Source: Candidatus Omnitrophota bacterium (GTDB taxonomy: Bacteria; Omnitrophota; Gorgyraeia; Zapsychrales; JANLHA01). From it: a DNA stretch of 46,124 bases. The stretch covers positions 1 through 46,124 of the forward strand of contig JAGLNJ010000006.1 in NCBI GenBank assembly GCA_023139575.1, in the 5' to 3' direction. Below the pieces are notes generated by a model. That model was given only the letters and a program-made list of their open reading frames with translations, was not told where the DNA came from and did not search any database. Each line of letters starts with the position of its first letter. Within the stretch, counting starts at the first letter, position 1. Made by a program: the position numbers and the translations under genes. Below are positions 10,115 through 17,820 of this stretch, one piece after another.

Positions 10115-10147
10115 CTTAGACCGTTGAAGGTTTGAGGGGATTTTTTT
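10111..10147 (+). terminator. Leader terminator 1
   Basis: A 12-pair stem (10111-10122 with 10129-10140, three G-U pairs) with loop GTTGAA is followed by seven T's (10141-10147). It lies inside the leader, 5' of any gene, and shares four bases with hexaloop hairpin 1. A stalled transcript would be about 55 bases. Confidence 0.88.
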
Positions 10148-10182
10148 ATTAGTATTTTAATGGTTAAAGTACAGATTTTATA

Positions 10183-10198
10183 AGGACACAGACGTCCT
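10183..10198 (+). promoter_or_regulatory. Hexaloop hairpin 2 (candidate ANTAR-protein RNA target)
   Basis: A perfect five-pair stem AGGAC/GTCCT closes the loop ACAGAC (A1, G4). The 3' arm (10195-10198) is the start of terminator 2. Just upstream, bases 10171-10176 (ACAGAT) could form another A1/G4 loop, but only on a weak, mismatched stem. Confidence 0.8.
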
Positions 10199-10236
10199 CT
10201 TTTCAAACATTGTTGTTTGGGGAGAGGATTTTTTTT
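10195..10236 (+). terminator. Leader terminator 2
   Basis: A 15-pair stem (10195-10209 with 10214-10228, three G-U pairs) is followed by eight T's (10229-10236). It is the strongest of the three leader terminators. Its apex can also be drawn as the six-base loop ATTGTT (A1, G4) closed by a C-G pair. Confidence 0.92.
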
Positions 10237-10241
10237 GTTAG

Positions 10242-10253
10242 GGCAACGAGGCC
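10242..10253 (+). promoter_or_regulatory. Hexaloop hairpin 3 (candidate ANTAR-protein RNA target)
   Basis: A short stem GGC/GCC closes the loop AACGAG (A1, G4). It starts five bases after the T-run of terminator 2, and its 3' arm is part of terminator 3. With three firm pairs it is the weakest of the series taken alone. The repeated layout is the main support. Confidence 0.65.
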
Positions 10254-10293
10254 ATCTTTAAAGCAAGGCAGCTTTTTAAAGATGGCCTTTTTT
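10250..10293 (+). terminator. Leader terminator 3
   Basis: A 13-pair perfect stem (10250-10262 with 10275-10287) is followed by six T's (10288-10293). The inner part can continue as AAAGC/GCTTT closing the loop AAGGCA, itself a six-base A1/G4 loop. It ends 59 bases before the porin start codon, so transcripts must pass all three terminators to reach the operon. Confidence 0.9.
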
Positions 10294-10352
10294 ATAGAGA
10301 AACAGGAAGTTTGGAAGAATTTAAACCAGAAATAAAACAGGAGGAAAGTGAA

Positions 10353-11144
10353 ATGAGAAAAACATTTTTAAACCTAATATTAACAATTCTGATTATTTTG
10401 GGGTTAATTACTGTGACTAAAGATGCAGTAGCCGAAACATTGGTAGGAGATTATTTAAAGGAAAAAGGTGTCGATGTGGAAGTATCTGCCTCAATGGATT
10501 TCTACAGTAAATATGTTTGGCGCGGATTCCTTTTGGATGATGATTGTGTTTTGCAGCCGGGTTTTACAATATCTGCTGCTGGTTTTGAAAGTGGTTTCTG
10601 GGGAAGCTGGGATGTGGATGCAAATGATTCCCTTAATTCAGATGAAGTTGATGGATGGATTGGTTACAGCTTTGATTTGGGATTTATTGATGAAGCGTTT
10701 GAAATGGTCGGGCTTTCAGTAGGTAACACCTGGTATGATTTTCCGGGTGCGGATCTCTACACTAAAGAACTTTATGTCGGGATAACACTGGATACCCTGC
10801 TTTCTCCATATTTTACTTGGTACCATGATTACGGCGAAGAGGCCTCCGGCGGTGCAGATGGTAATTATTACACAATTGGAGCCGGACACGGTTTTGATCT
10901 TGTCGAAAACTACGGGATTACTTTGGACGTAGGTAGTGAGGTTGGTTTTAATGAAGGGGCGTTTATTGCAGGTGACGGGGGTTATTACCTTGCCACTTTA
11001 GGGCTTACAGTGCCTTTGACTGAAACGTTGACGATGTCTCCTTGTCTTGGTTATAGCGTACCTTTCGGTGATTTAGAAGATTCATCTGATGGAAACCAGA
11101 ATGAACAATTTTACGGAGGGGTCTCTCTGGCTTTCAGCTTCTAA
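10353..11144 (+). CDS. TorF/Gcw_chp-like putative outer-membrane porin
   Basis: Predicted outer-membrane beta-barrel of 263 residues. An N-terminal signal peptide (MRKTFLNLILTILIILGL, cleavage probably after AVA) leads into an Asp/Gly/aromatic-rich body with the family-like stretch YSKYVWRGFLLDDDCVLQPG and many alternating strands. It ends in Phe (LAFSF), the usual C-terminal signal for barrel assembly. AGGAGG sits just before the ATG at 10353. The in-frame codon upstream at 10311 has none and would hide the signal peptide. Porins of this kind are known beside glnK-amtB in proteobacteria, so a role in uptake of a nitrogen compound across the outer membrane is plausible. The substrate is unknown. 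It is the first gene behind the three leader terminators. Confidence 0.8.
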   Translation: MRKTFLNLILTILIILGLITVTKDAVAETLVGDYLKEKGVDVEVSASMDFYSKYVWRGFLLDDDCVLQPGFTISAAGFESGFWGSWDVDANDSLNSDEVDGWIGYSFDLGFIDEAFEMVGLSVGNTWYDFPGADLYTKELYVGITLDTLLSPYFTWYHDYGEEASGGADGNYYTIGAGHGFDLVENYGITLDVGSEVGFNEGAFIAGDGGYYLATLGLTVPLTETLTMSPCLGYSVPFGDLEDSSDGNQNEQFYGGVSLAFSF

Positions 11145-11202
11145 AATCTTATCTTAAAACGCAGCACTGAATAATAATATTTATTATTAAAAGGAGGTAA
11201 AA

Positions 11203-12606
11203 ATGTTTTGGAAATTATCAAAGTTTAAAAAAAAGTTGCTGCCCAGTATAGCAGCAATCAGCATGATTGCATTATGCTGTTTTAGTTTAACTGCCTTTGC
11301 TGATGACGCTCCTACAGTAGCGTCTAATGCCGAGGCTATTGCCGAGAAGGGGATAGCCTTGGATACGGTCTGGACGCTTATTGCAGGAATGCTGGTTATG
11401 TTAATGCAGGCAGGATTTGCCATGGTGGAGACAGGTTTTACTCGCGCAAAAAATGCATGCAACATTATGATGAAGAATTTAATGGATTTTTCGATAGGCT
11501 CTCTTGCCTATTGGGTAGTAGGTTTCGGGATTATGTTTGGTGCTGGAAATATGTTTTTCGGTACCAGCGGTTTCTTCCTTAATGATACAGGTGAAACATT
11601 TGCCTCACTGAGCTGGAGTACTGTTCCTTTAACCTGTAAATATTTTTTTCAAATGGTGTTTGCCGCAACAGCAGCCACGATTGTTTCAGGAGCCATGGCG
11701 GAAAGGACAAAATTCAGCGGTTATCTTATCTTTAGTGTAGTGATTAGCGCCTTGATTTATCCGATCGTCGGACACTGGATATGGGGTGGCGGATGGCTGG
11801 CTGGAATTGGCATGTGGGATTTCGCAGGATCGACCGTAGTCCATTCTACAGGGGCATGGATTGCTTTAACTGGAGCAATTGTTCTTGGCCCAAGGCTGGG
11901 TAAATACAATAAGGATGGCTCGTCTAATGCCATACCCGGGCACAGTCTTGTTTTTGCATCTCTGGGTGTTTTTCTGTTGTGGTTCGGCTGGTATGGTTTT
12001 AACCCGGGAAGCACGATGGGTGCTGTGACGGATATCGCGCATATTGCCATGACAACGACATTGGCAGCATCGGCAGCATCAATTGCAGCGATGTTTACTG
12101 CCTGGGGGATGTTTAAGAAACCGGATATTAGTATGGCCTTAAACGGCGCCCTAGCAGGCCTGGTAGGAATTACCGCGGGTTGTGCATTTGTTTCTGCCGG
12201 TAGTGCTGTAATTATTGGAATTGTTGCAGGAATTCTGGTTGTATGTGCGGTTGTTTTTATTGATAAGACTTTGCATATTGATGACCCTGTCGGTGCTATT
12301 TCTGTGCATGGCGTCTGTGGTGCATGGGGGACAATTGCTGTTGGATTATTTGCGCAGGACGTTTTTTGCCCGGGAACAACAGGTAACGGCCTTCTTTTCG
12401 GAGGGGGAGTTAAATTGTTAGCATCCCAGATAGCAGGTGTTGCTGCTATTTTTGCATGGTGTATGATTACAGGTTTTATTCTTTTTAATGTCATTAAAAA
12501 TACAATCGGCCTGCGGGTCACCAAAGAAGAAGAGTTAAGAGGCCTGGATATTGACGAACATGGCATGGAGGCGTATTCAGGATTTCAAATTTTTTCTAAC
12601 CAATAA
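11203..12606 (+). CDS. amtB: Ammonium transporter AmtB
   Basis: Inner-membrane ammonium channel with a cleavable signal peptide (residues 1 to about 33, ending AFA) and eleven predicted membrane helices. The pore-lining twin histidines are present: His214 in DFAGSTVVHSTGA and His369 in ISVHGVCGAWG. The signature segments WWG-like WIWGGGWL and WFGWYGFNPGS are also there. The length of 467 includes a C-terminal cytoplasmic tail of the kind PII proteins dock to. AGGAGG precedes the ATG at 11203. The next gene is a PII protein, the conserved amtB-glnK pairing. Here the pair leads straight into nif genes, so it probably supplies ammonium and signals its presence to the fixation machinery. Confidence 0.97.
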   Translation: MFWKLSKFKKKLLPSIAAISMIALCCFSLTAFADDAPTVASNAEAIAEKGIALDTVWTLIAGMLVMLMQAGFAMVETGFTRAKNACNIMMKNLMDFSIGSLAYWVVGFGIMFGAGNMFFGTSGFFLNDTGETFASLSWSTVPLTCKYFFQMVFAATAATIVSGAMAERTKFSGYLIFSVVISALIYPIVGHWIWGGGWLAGIGMWDFAGSTVVHSTGAWIALTGAIVLGPRLGKYNKDGSSNAIPGHSLVFASLGVFLLWFGWYGFNPGSTMGAVTDIAHIAMTTTLAASAASIAAMFTAWGMFKKPDISMALNGALAGLVGITAGCAFVSAGSAVIIGIVAGILVVCAVVFIDKTLHIDDPVGAISVHGVCGAWGTIAVGLFAQDVFCPGTTGNGLLFGGGVKLLASQIAGVAAIFAWCMITGFILFNVIKNTIGLRVTKEEELRGLDIDEHGMEAYSGFQIFSNQ

Positions 12607-12625
12607 AGTATTAATATCGTGGTAA

Positions 12626-12645
12626 GGGCGAAAAATTTTTCGCCC
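12626..12645 (+). repeat. Palindrome between amtB and glnK
   Basis: A perfect 20-base inverted repeat (arms 12626-12635 and 12636-12645), further flanked by GTGG and CCAC, lies in the 74-base spacer. No T-run follows, so it is more likely an mRNA processing or stability element than a terminator. Confidence 0.6.
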
Positions 12646-12680
12646 CACAAAATAAAAATAATTTTTCCAGGAGGTAAAAA

Positions 12681-13022
12681 ATGAAATTAATTATTGCAAT
12701 GATTCAACCGCATAAATTACCGGATGTGAAAAAGGCGTTGTTTGACGCGGATATACATAAAATGACAGTTACAAACGTATTAGGCTGTGGCCAGCAAAGA
12801 GGTTACAGCGAGACTTACCGAGGGGTTGTCCATGAAATAAATCTTCTGAAGAAGGTAAGGCTTGAGATTGCAGTTAATAAAGAATACGTTGATGTTACAA
12901 CAAAAGCAATTGTTGAAGGAGCGAAAACAGGAAACATTGGGGATGGTAAAATTTTTATTCTTGACCTTCCCGAGTGTATAAGAATAAGAACCGAAGAAAA
13001 AGGTAGTACAGCAATTGGATAA
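12681..13022 (+). CDS. glnK: PII signal-transduction protein (GlnK/GlnB type) lacking Tyr51
   Basis: Small trimeric nitrogen sensor that binds ATP/ADP and 2-oxoglutarate and gates AmtB. Its 113 residues align without gaps to E. coli GlnB/GlnK over the core: [16 protein letters not shown] in the T-loop, and the nucleotide-binding B-loop [10 protein letters not shown] and C-loop IRIRT. At the uridylylation site (Tyr51 in E. coli) this protein has His51, while Tyr46 is kept. It therefore probably is not uridylylated and acts by ligand binding alone. AGGAGG precedes the ATG. It sits directly after amtB and before nifH. It is distinct from NifI1/NifI2, which have their own T-loops. Confidence 0.95.
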   Translation: MKLIIAMIQPHKLPDVKKALFDADIHKMTVTNVLGCGQQRGYSETYRGVVHEINLLKKVRLEIAVNKEYVDVTTKAIVEGAKTGNIGDGKIFILDLPECIRIRTEEKGSTAIG

Positions 13023-13048
13023 ATAATTTCTTAGAATTTTGAAATTAC

Positions 13049-13076
13049 GTAGGGGTTCAATATTTTGAACCCCTAC
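13049..13076 (+). repeat. Palindrome between glnK and nifH
   Basis: A 12-pair perfect stem (13049-13060 with 13065-13076) with loop TATT lies just before the nifH ribosome-binding site. There is no T-run. Part of it (AGGGGTTCAATAT) recurs before nifV near 24014, and the CGTAGGG start recurs between nifK and nifE. That suggests a dispersed element, perhaps used to set mRNA ends upstream of nifH. Confidence 0.6.
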
Positions 13077-13082
13077 CATTAA

Positions 13083-13925
<843 letters not shown>

Positions 13926-13944
13926 ATAGGTTAGTGTAAAGACT

Positions 13945-13965
13945 TCCTCCTTTTTAGAAGGGGGA
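13945..13965 (+). repeat. Hairpin between nifH and nifI1
   Basis: An 8-pair stem (13945-13952 with 13958-13965, one G-U) with loop TTTAG lies 20 bases after the nifH stop. No T-run follows. Hairpins placed after nifH in other diazotrophs help stabilise the nifH message relative to downstream genes. That role here is inference. Confidence 0.5.
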
Positions 13966-13994
13966 TTAAGGGGGCTTTGAAAAAGGAGAAAAAA

Positions 13995-14321
13995 ATGTTG
14001 ATGATTCGTTCAATTGTAAGACGTGAAAAAGCTGATACAGTGCTGGCCGGTTTGCTTGAGGCAGGGTATCCGGCGGTTACAAAGGTAGATGTTTTTGGTA
14101 GAGGAAAACAGAGGGGCCTAAAGGTTGGGAATGTTACTTATGATGAGCTTCCCAAGGAATTGCTTCTTACGGTTATCCAAAATAAAGATAAGGAATTTGT
14201 GATAAAGACGATAATGGAAAAGGCAAGGACAGGAGATGCAGGTGCCTTTGGGGACGGTAAAATTTTTGTTTCGCCTGTAGAGGAGTGTTACACAATAAGT
14301 TCAGGAGTTAAGGAAATATAA
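13995..14321 (+). CDS. nifI1: NifI1, PII-like nitrogenase regulator
   Basis: One half of the NifI1/NifI2 pair, which in methanogens binds dinitrogenase and switches it off when ammonium rises, relieved by 2-oxoglutarate. It has the PII fold: an N-terminal strand MLMIRSIVR, a T-loop FGRGKQRGLKVGNVTYDELP that differs from GlnB and lacks the uridylylation tyrosine context, the B-loop TGDAGAFGDGKIF and an end at about 108 residues. I choose the ATG at 13995, which follows AAAGGAGAAAAAA. The TTG at 13977 lies upstream of that ribosome-binding site. It sits between nifH and nifI2 as in Methanococcus and clostridia. Confidence 0.93.
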   Translation: MLMIRSIVRREKADTVLAGLLEAGYPAVTKVDVFGRGKQRGLKVGNVTYDELPKELLLTVIQNKDKEFVIKTIMEKARTGDAGAFGDGKIFVSPVEECYTISSGVKEI

Positions 14322-14331
14322 GGAGCTAAAT

Positions 14332-14736
14332 ATGAAAGAGGTAATGGCAGTAATTCGCATCAATAAAATAAATGCCACAAAACGGGCGTTAAACGCAGTA
14401 GGCATTACTTCATTTACTGCAACTAACAGGGTTTTAGGCAGGGGAAAGGGAATAGTTGATTACCGTGTACTTGACGGCGCGAAGGCGGGAAGTCAGGAGG
14501 CGATTTCTTTGCTGGGCGATGGTCCCCGCCTTGTGCCTAAAAGACTGATTACCATAGTTGTTTCAGATAATTTTCTGGAAAGAACCGTAAAGGCGATTAT
14601 TGATGTGAATCAAACAGGAAACGCAGGTGATGGAAAAATTTTTGTAATGCCTATTCTTGATGCAACACGGGTCAGAACAGGTGAAACAGTGAATGGGGCA
14701 TCTGGAGGCAGTGTCCTTGATTCGTCAGGAGCTTAA
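14332..14736 (+). CDS. nifI2: NifI2, PII-like nitrogenase regulator
   Basis: Partner of NifI1 in post-translational ammonium switch-off of nitrogenase; in methanogens it is the subunit that helps sense 2-oxoglutarate. Its 134 residues have the PII core MKEVMAVIRINKIN, an enlarged T-loop region (VLGRGKGIVDYRVLDGAKAG, about residues 34-68) typical of NifI2, the B-loop TGNAGDGKIF and the end ATRVRTGE. The C-terminal Gly/Ser-rich tail is unremarkable. It starts 10 bases after nifI1 with AAGGAG upstream and stops two bases before nifD, so it is probably translationally coupled to both. Confidence 0.93.
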   Translation: MKEVMAVIRINKINATKRALNAVGITSFTATNRVLGRGKGIVDYRVLDGAKAGSQEAISLLGDGPRLVPKRLITIVVSDNFLERTVKAIIDVNQTGNAGDGKIFVMPILDATRVRTGETVNGASGGSVLDSSGA

Positions 14737-14738
14737 TT

Positions 14739-16364
14739 ATGGAAAATGTAGAAAAAGTAATATTGCCAGATGGCGAAATGATAAAAGAAGATATTTTGGC
14801 AAAGTATCCGCCAAAGGTTGCAAAAAAAAGAAATAAATCAATGGTATTTAATGATCCTTCCAAGGATCAGCCGATACAGTCAAATGTCAGGACTGTGCCT
14901 GGAATTATTACACAGAGGGGATGTTGTTATGCTGGATGTAAAGGTGTTGTCTTGGGTCCCACGAGGGACATAATTAACCTCACTCACGGGCCAATTGGAT
15001 GTGGTTTCTACAGTTGGCTTACTCGCAGGAACCAGACAAGGCCAGGCCCCAAAGGGGATAATTATATGCCTTATTGTTTTTCTACTGATATGCAGGATGA
15101 CAATATTGTTTTTGGCGGCGAGAAGAAGTTAAAAGAGGCAATACAGGAGGCGTATGATATTTTCCATCCTAAGGCGATTGGAATTTTCGCGACATGCCCG
15201 GTTGGCTTGATTGGCGATGATATTCACAGTGTTGCAAAAGAGATGAAGGAAAAACTTGGTATTAATATTTTTGGTTTTTCTTGCGAAGGATACAAAGGTG
15301 TAAGCCAGTCCGCAGGTCATCACATTGCTAACAATCAGATATTCAAGCATGTTGTTGGTTTAGATGATAAAAAGAAGAAAGGAAAATTTCTAATCAATCT
15401 GCTTGGTGAATACAATATCGGAGGAGATGCCTTTTTGATTGAAGATTTATTTGAGCGATGCGGTCTTACACTGGTGTCAACTTTTAGCGGCAATTCAAGT
15501 ATTGATCAATTTGCTAACTGTCATACCGCTGATCTAAATCTTGTCATGTGTCACCGTTCAATTAATTATGTCGCGGACATGATGGAAAAAAAGTTTGGCA
15601 TCCCATGGATGAAAATTAATTTTATCGGGGCAAACGCCTCTGCCGCATCTTTAAGGCAAATAGGCAAGTATTTTGACGATAAGGATCTTTATCAACGCAT
15701 AGAAAAGGTTATTGCCGAGGAAATGCCTGCGGTTGAAGCCGCGCGCAAAGAGGTAATGCCGCATACAAAAGGCGAATTGGCAATGATTTTTGTCGGAGGT
15801 TCACGCGCGCATCATTATCAAGAGTTGTTTGCCGAGATAGGCATGCGCACTATTGCTGCAGGATATGAGTTTGCGCATAAAGATGATTACGAGGGCAGGA
15901 AGGTATTACCAAGTCTGAAAGTAGATGCGGACAGCAGAAATATTGAGGAACTTGTGGTGGAAAAAGATCCTGAAAGATACAAGTTGCGAAAGACGCAAGA
16001 AGAGTTAAGAAAGCTGGAAAAATCAGGTGTCAGGATGAAGGAGTATGACGGGATGATTCCCGAGATGGTAAACAAGTCTTTCATTATTGATGATATTAGT
16101 CAGCACGAAACAGATATGCTGATTGCTAAATACAAGCCGGCGGTTTTTTGTGCGGGCATTAAAGAGAAGTACACGGTGCAGAAAAACGGCGTGCCAATGA
16201 AACAATTACACAGTTACGATTATGGCGGGCCTTTCGCAGTTTTTAAAGGAGCAGTTAATTTTTACAAGGAGATGGACAGGACAATTAATTCAAGAGTCTG
16301 GGGTTTAATCAAGCCGCCGTGGGATAGTAATCCTGAAATAACCGCGACGTTTGTTTTGGAATAA
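14739..16364 (+). CDS. nifD: Nitrogenase MoFe protein alpha chain
   Basis: Catalytic subunit that holds FeMo-cofactor and half of the P-cluster. P-cluster ligands are Cys62 (in GCCYAGCKG), Cys88 (GPIGCGF) and Cys153 (ATCPVG). Cofactor ligands are Cys271 (NLVMCHRS) and His491 (KQLHSYDYGGP). The reactivity-tuning residues Val70, Gln190 and His194 (GVSQSAGHH) and the GGSR arginine are kept. At 541 residues it is longer than the Azotobacter protein, with an insertion around residues 385-445 of the kind found in clostridial NifD. All ligands are present and nifE, nifN, nifB and nifV accompany it, so a molybdenum enzyme is most likely; no AnfG/VnfG subunit is present. Confidence 0.97.
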   Translation: MENVEKVILPDGEMIKEDILAKYPPKVAKKRNKSMVFNDPSKDQPIQSNVRTVPGIITQRGCCYAGCKGVVLGPTRDIINLTHGPIGCGFYSWLTRRNQTRPGPKGDNYMPYCFSTDMQDDNIVFGGEKKLKEAIQEAYDIFHPKAIGIFATCPVGLIGDDIHSVAKEMKEKLGINIFGFSCEGYKGVSQSAGHHIANNQIFKHVVGLDDKKKKGKFLINLLGEYNIGGDAFLIEDLFERCGLTLVSTFSGNSSIDQFANCHTADLNLVMCHRSINYVADMMEKKFGIPWMKINFIGANASAASLRQIGKYFDDKDLYQRIEKVIAEEMPAVEAARKEVMPHTKGELAMIFVGGSRAHHYQELFAEIGMRTIAAGYEFAHKDDYEGRKVLPSLKVDADSRNIEELVVEKDPERYKLRKTQEELRKLEKSGVRMKEYDGMIPEMVNKSFIIDDISQHETDMLIAKYKPAVFCAGIKEKYTVQKNGVPMKQLHSYDYGGPFAVFKGAVNFYKEMDRTINSRVWGLIKPPWDSNPEITATFVLE

Positions 16365-16390
16365 AAAATAAAAATAAATGGAGAGATGAA

Positions 16391-17773
16391 ATGCTTTTAC
16401 GACATACGCCTAAAGAAATTAAAGAGAGAAAGGCTTTAACGGTAAATCCTGCCAAGACGTGCCAGCCGATTGGTGCGATGTATGCAGCATTGGGGATACA
16501 TGGGTGTATGCCGCACAGTCATGGTTCACAGGGATGTTGTGCTTATCACAGAAGCGCTCTTACGCGGCATTACAAAGAGCCGGTAATGGCAGCCACGAGT
16601 TCTTTTACCGAAGGCTCGTCAGTTTTTGGAGGGCAGGCAAATCTGATACAGGCTATTAATAATATTTTTACAATTTACAACCCCGACATAATTGCGGTTC
16701 ATACGACATGTTTGTCTGAGACCATAGGCGATGATGTTAATCAGATTTGCCAGAAGGCAAGGGATGACGGAAAGGTTCCTGAAGGAAAACACGTGATTCA
16801 TTGCAACACTCCAAGTTACGTCGGCTCGCACATTACAGGTTATTCAAACATGCTTAAAGGGATCATTAAGTATTTTTCAAAGTCAACAGGCGTAAAAAAA
16901 GATCAGATAAATATTATCTCTGGGTGGATAGAGCCTTCTGACATGAGGGAGATAAAAAACATCGTAAATCAGATGGGAATAAAAGTAGTTTTATTCCCTG
17001 ATACTTCAGATATTCTTGATGCCCCTCAGACAGGTGTGCATGCCTTTTATCCAAAAGGCGGGACAACAATACCTGAATTAACAAGTACAGGAGACAGCAA
17101 GTTCAGTCTCGCTCTTGGTGAATTTGCAACTGATGCTGCGGCAAAAGATCTTGACAGTAAATGTAAGGTTAAGTTCAAGACAATTGACCTGCCTATTGGT
17201 TTATCTGCTACTGACAGATTTATTGTTGCATTAAGTAATGCAGCGGATGTAGATGTTCCATCGTCTATCACAGAAGAAAGAGGCAGGCTCGTAGATATTA
17301 TTACAGACATGCAGCAGTATTTTTACAACAAAAGAGTGGCGTTGTTTGGCGATCCTGATCAGCTAATACCTCTTACTGAACTGCTTGTTGATTTAGATAT
17401 GAAGCCTGTTTATATTGTCAGCGGAACTTCAGGTAAAGTTTTTGACCGCAGGATAAAGGAGATTCTTGCTGAAAGTATGCCGGATGCAAAGGTCAAAAAC
17501 GGTGCAAATGCAGATTTATTCTTATTGCATCAATGGATTAAAAACGATCCGGTTGACCTGATTATTGGCAACACTTACGGAAAATATATTGCGAGGGATG
17601 AGGACATTCCGTTTTTAAGAATGGGTTTCCCGATATTGGACAGGGTCGGTCATAGTTATTTTCCAACAGTTGGATATTCAGGGGCGATGAGGATCTTAGA
17701 GAAGATACTTAATTTGCTGATGGATAGACAGGACAGAGATTCTTCAGAAGAAAGTTTTGAATTGGTTATGTAA
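16391..17773 (+). CDS. nifK: Nitrogenase MoFe protein beta chain (short form)
   Basis: Beta subunit that shares the P-cluster with NifD and forms the docking surface for NifH. P-cluster ligands are Cys24 (AKTCQPIGA), Cys49 (SQGCCAY) and Cys107 (HTTCLSE), and Ser142 (TPSYVGSH) is kept. All are shifted by exactly 46 from Azotobacter numbering (70, 95, 153, 188), showing that the N-terminal extension is missing, as in clostridial NifK. The length is 460. GGAGAGATGAA provides a ribosome-binding site for the ATG at 16391. There is an extra Cys50 next to the ligand Cys49. It lies 26 bases after nifD. Confidence 0.97.
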   Translation: MLLRHTPKEIKERKALTVNPAKTCQPIGAMYAALGIHGCMPHSHGSQGCCAYHRSALTRHYKEPVMAATSSFTEGSSVFGGQANLIQAINNIFTIYNPDIIAVHTTCLSETIGDDVNQICQKARDDGKVPEGKHVIHCNTPSYVGSHITGYSNMLKGIIKYFSKSTGVKKDQINIISGWIEPSDMREIKNIVNQMGIKVVLFPDTSDILDAPQTGVHAFYPKGGTTIPELTSTGDSKFSLALGEFATDAAAKDLDSKCKVKFKTIDLPIGLSATDRFIVALSNAADVDVPSSITEERGRLVDIITDMQQYFYNKRVALFGDPDQLIPLTELLVDLDMKPVYIVSGTSGKVFDRRIKEILAESMPDAKVKNGANADLFLLHQWIKNDPVDLIIGNTYGKYIARDEDIPFLRMGFPILDRVGHSYFPTVGYSGAMRILEKILNLLMDRQDRDSSEESFELVM

Positions 17774-17781
17774 TAACGTAG

Positions 17782-17802
17782 GGACAGCCCTTACGGCTGT
17801 CC
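17782..17802 (+). repeat. Hairpin between nifK and nifE
   Basis: An 8-pair perfect stem GGACAGCC/GGCTGTCC with a 5-base loop sits in the 47-base spacer, preceded by CGTAGG as in the palindrome before nifH. No T-run follows. It separates structural from cofactor-assembly genes and may lower downstream message. Confidence 0.55.
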
Positions 17803-17820
17803 GTTAATCAGGAACGAAAA

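Noticed and set aside
12626..12645. Terminator between amtB and glnK
   Set aside because: The palindrome is strong but is followed by CAC and A-rich sequence, not a T-run.
14739..17773. Alternative (V- or Fe-only) nitrogenase
   Set aside because: There is no delta subunit (AnfG/VnfG), the chain lengths and insertion fit clostridial-type NifDK, and nifE, nifN, nifB and nifV are all present.
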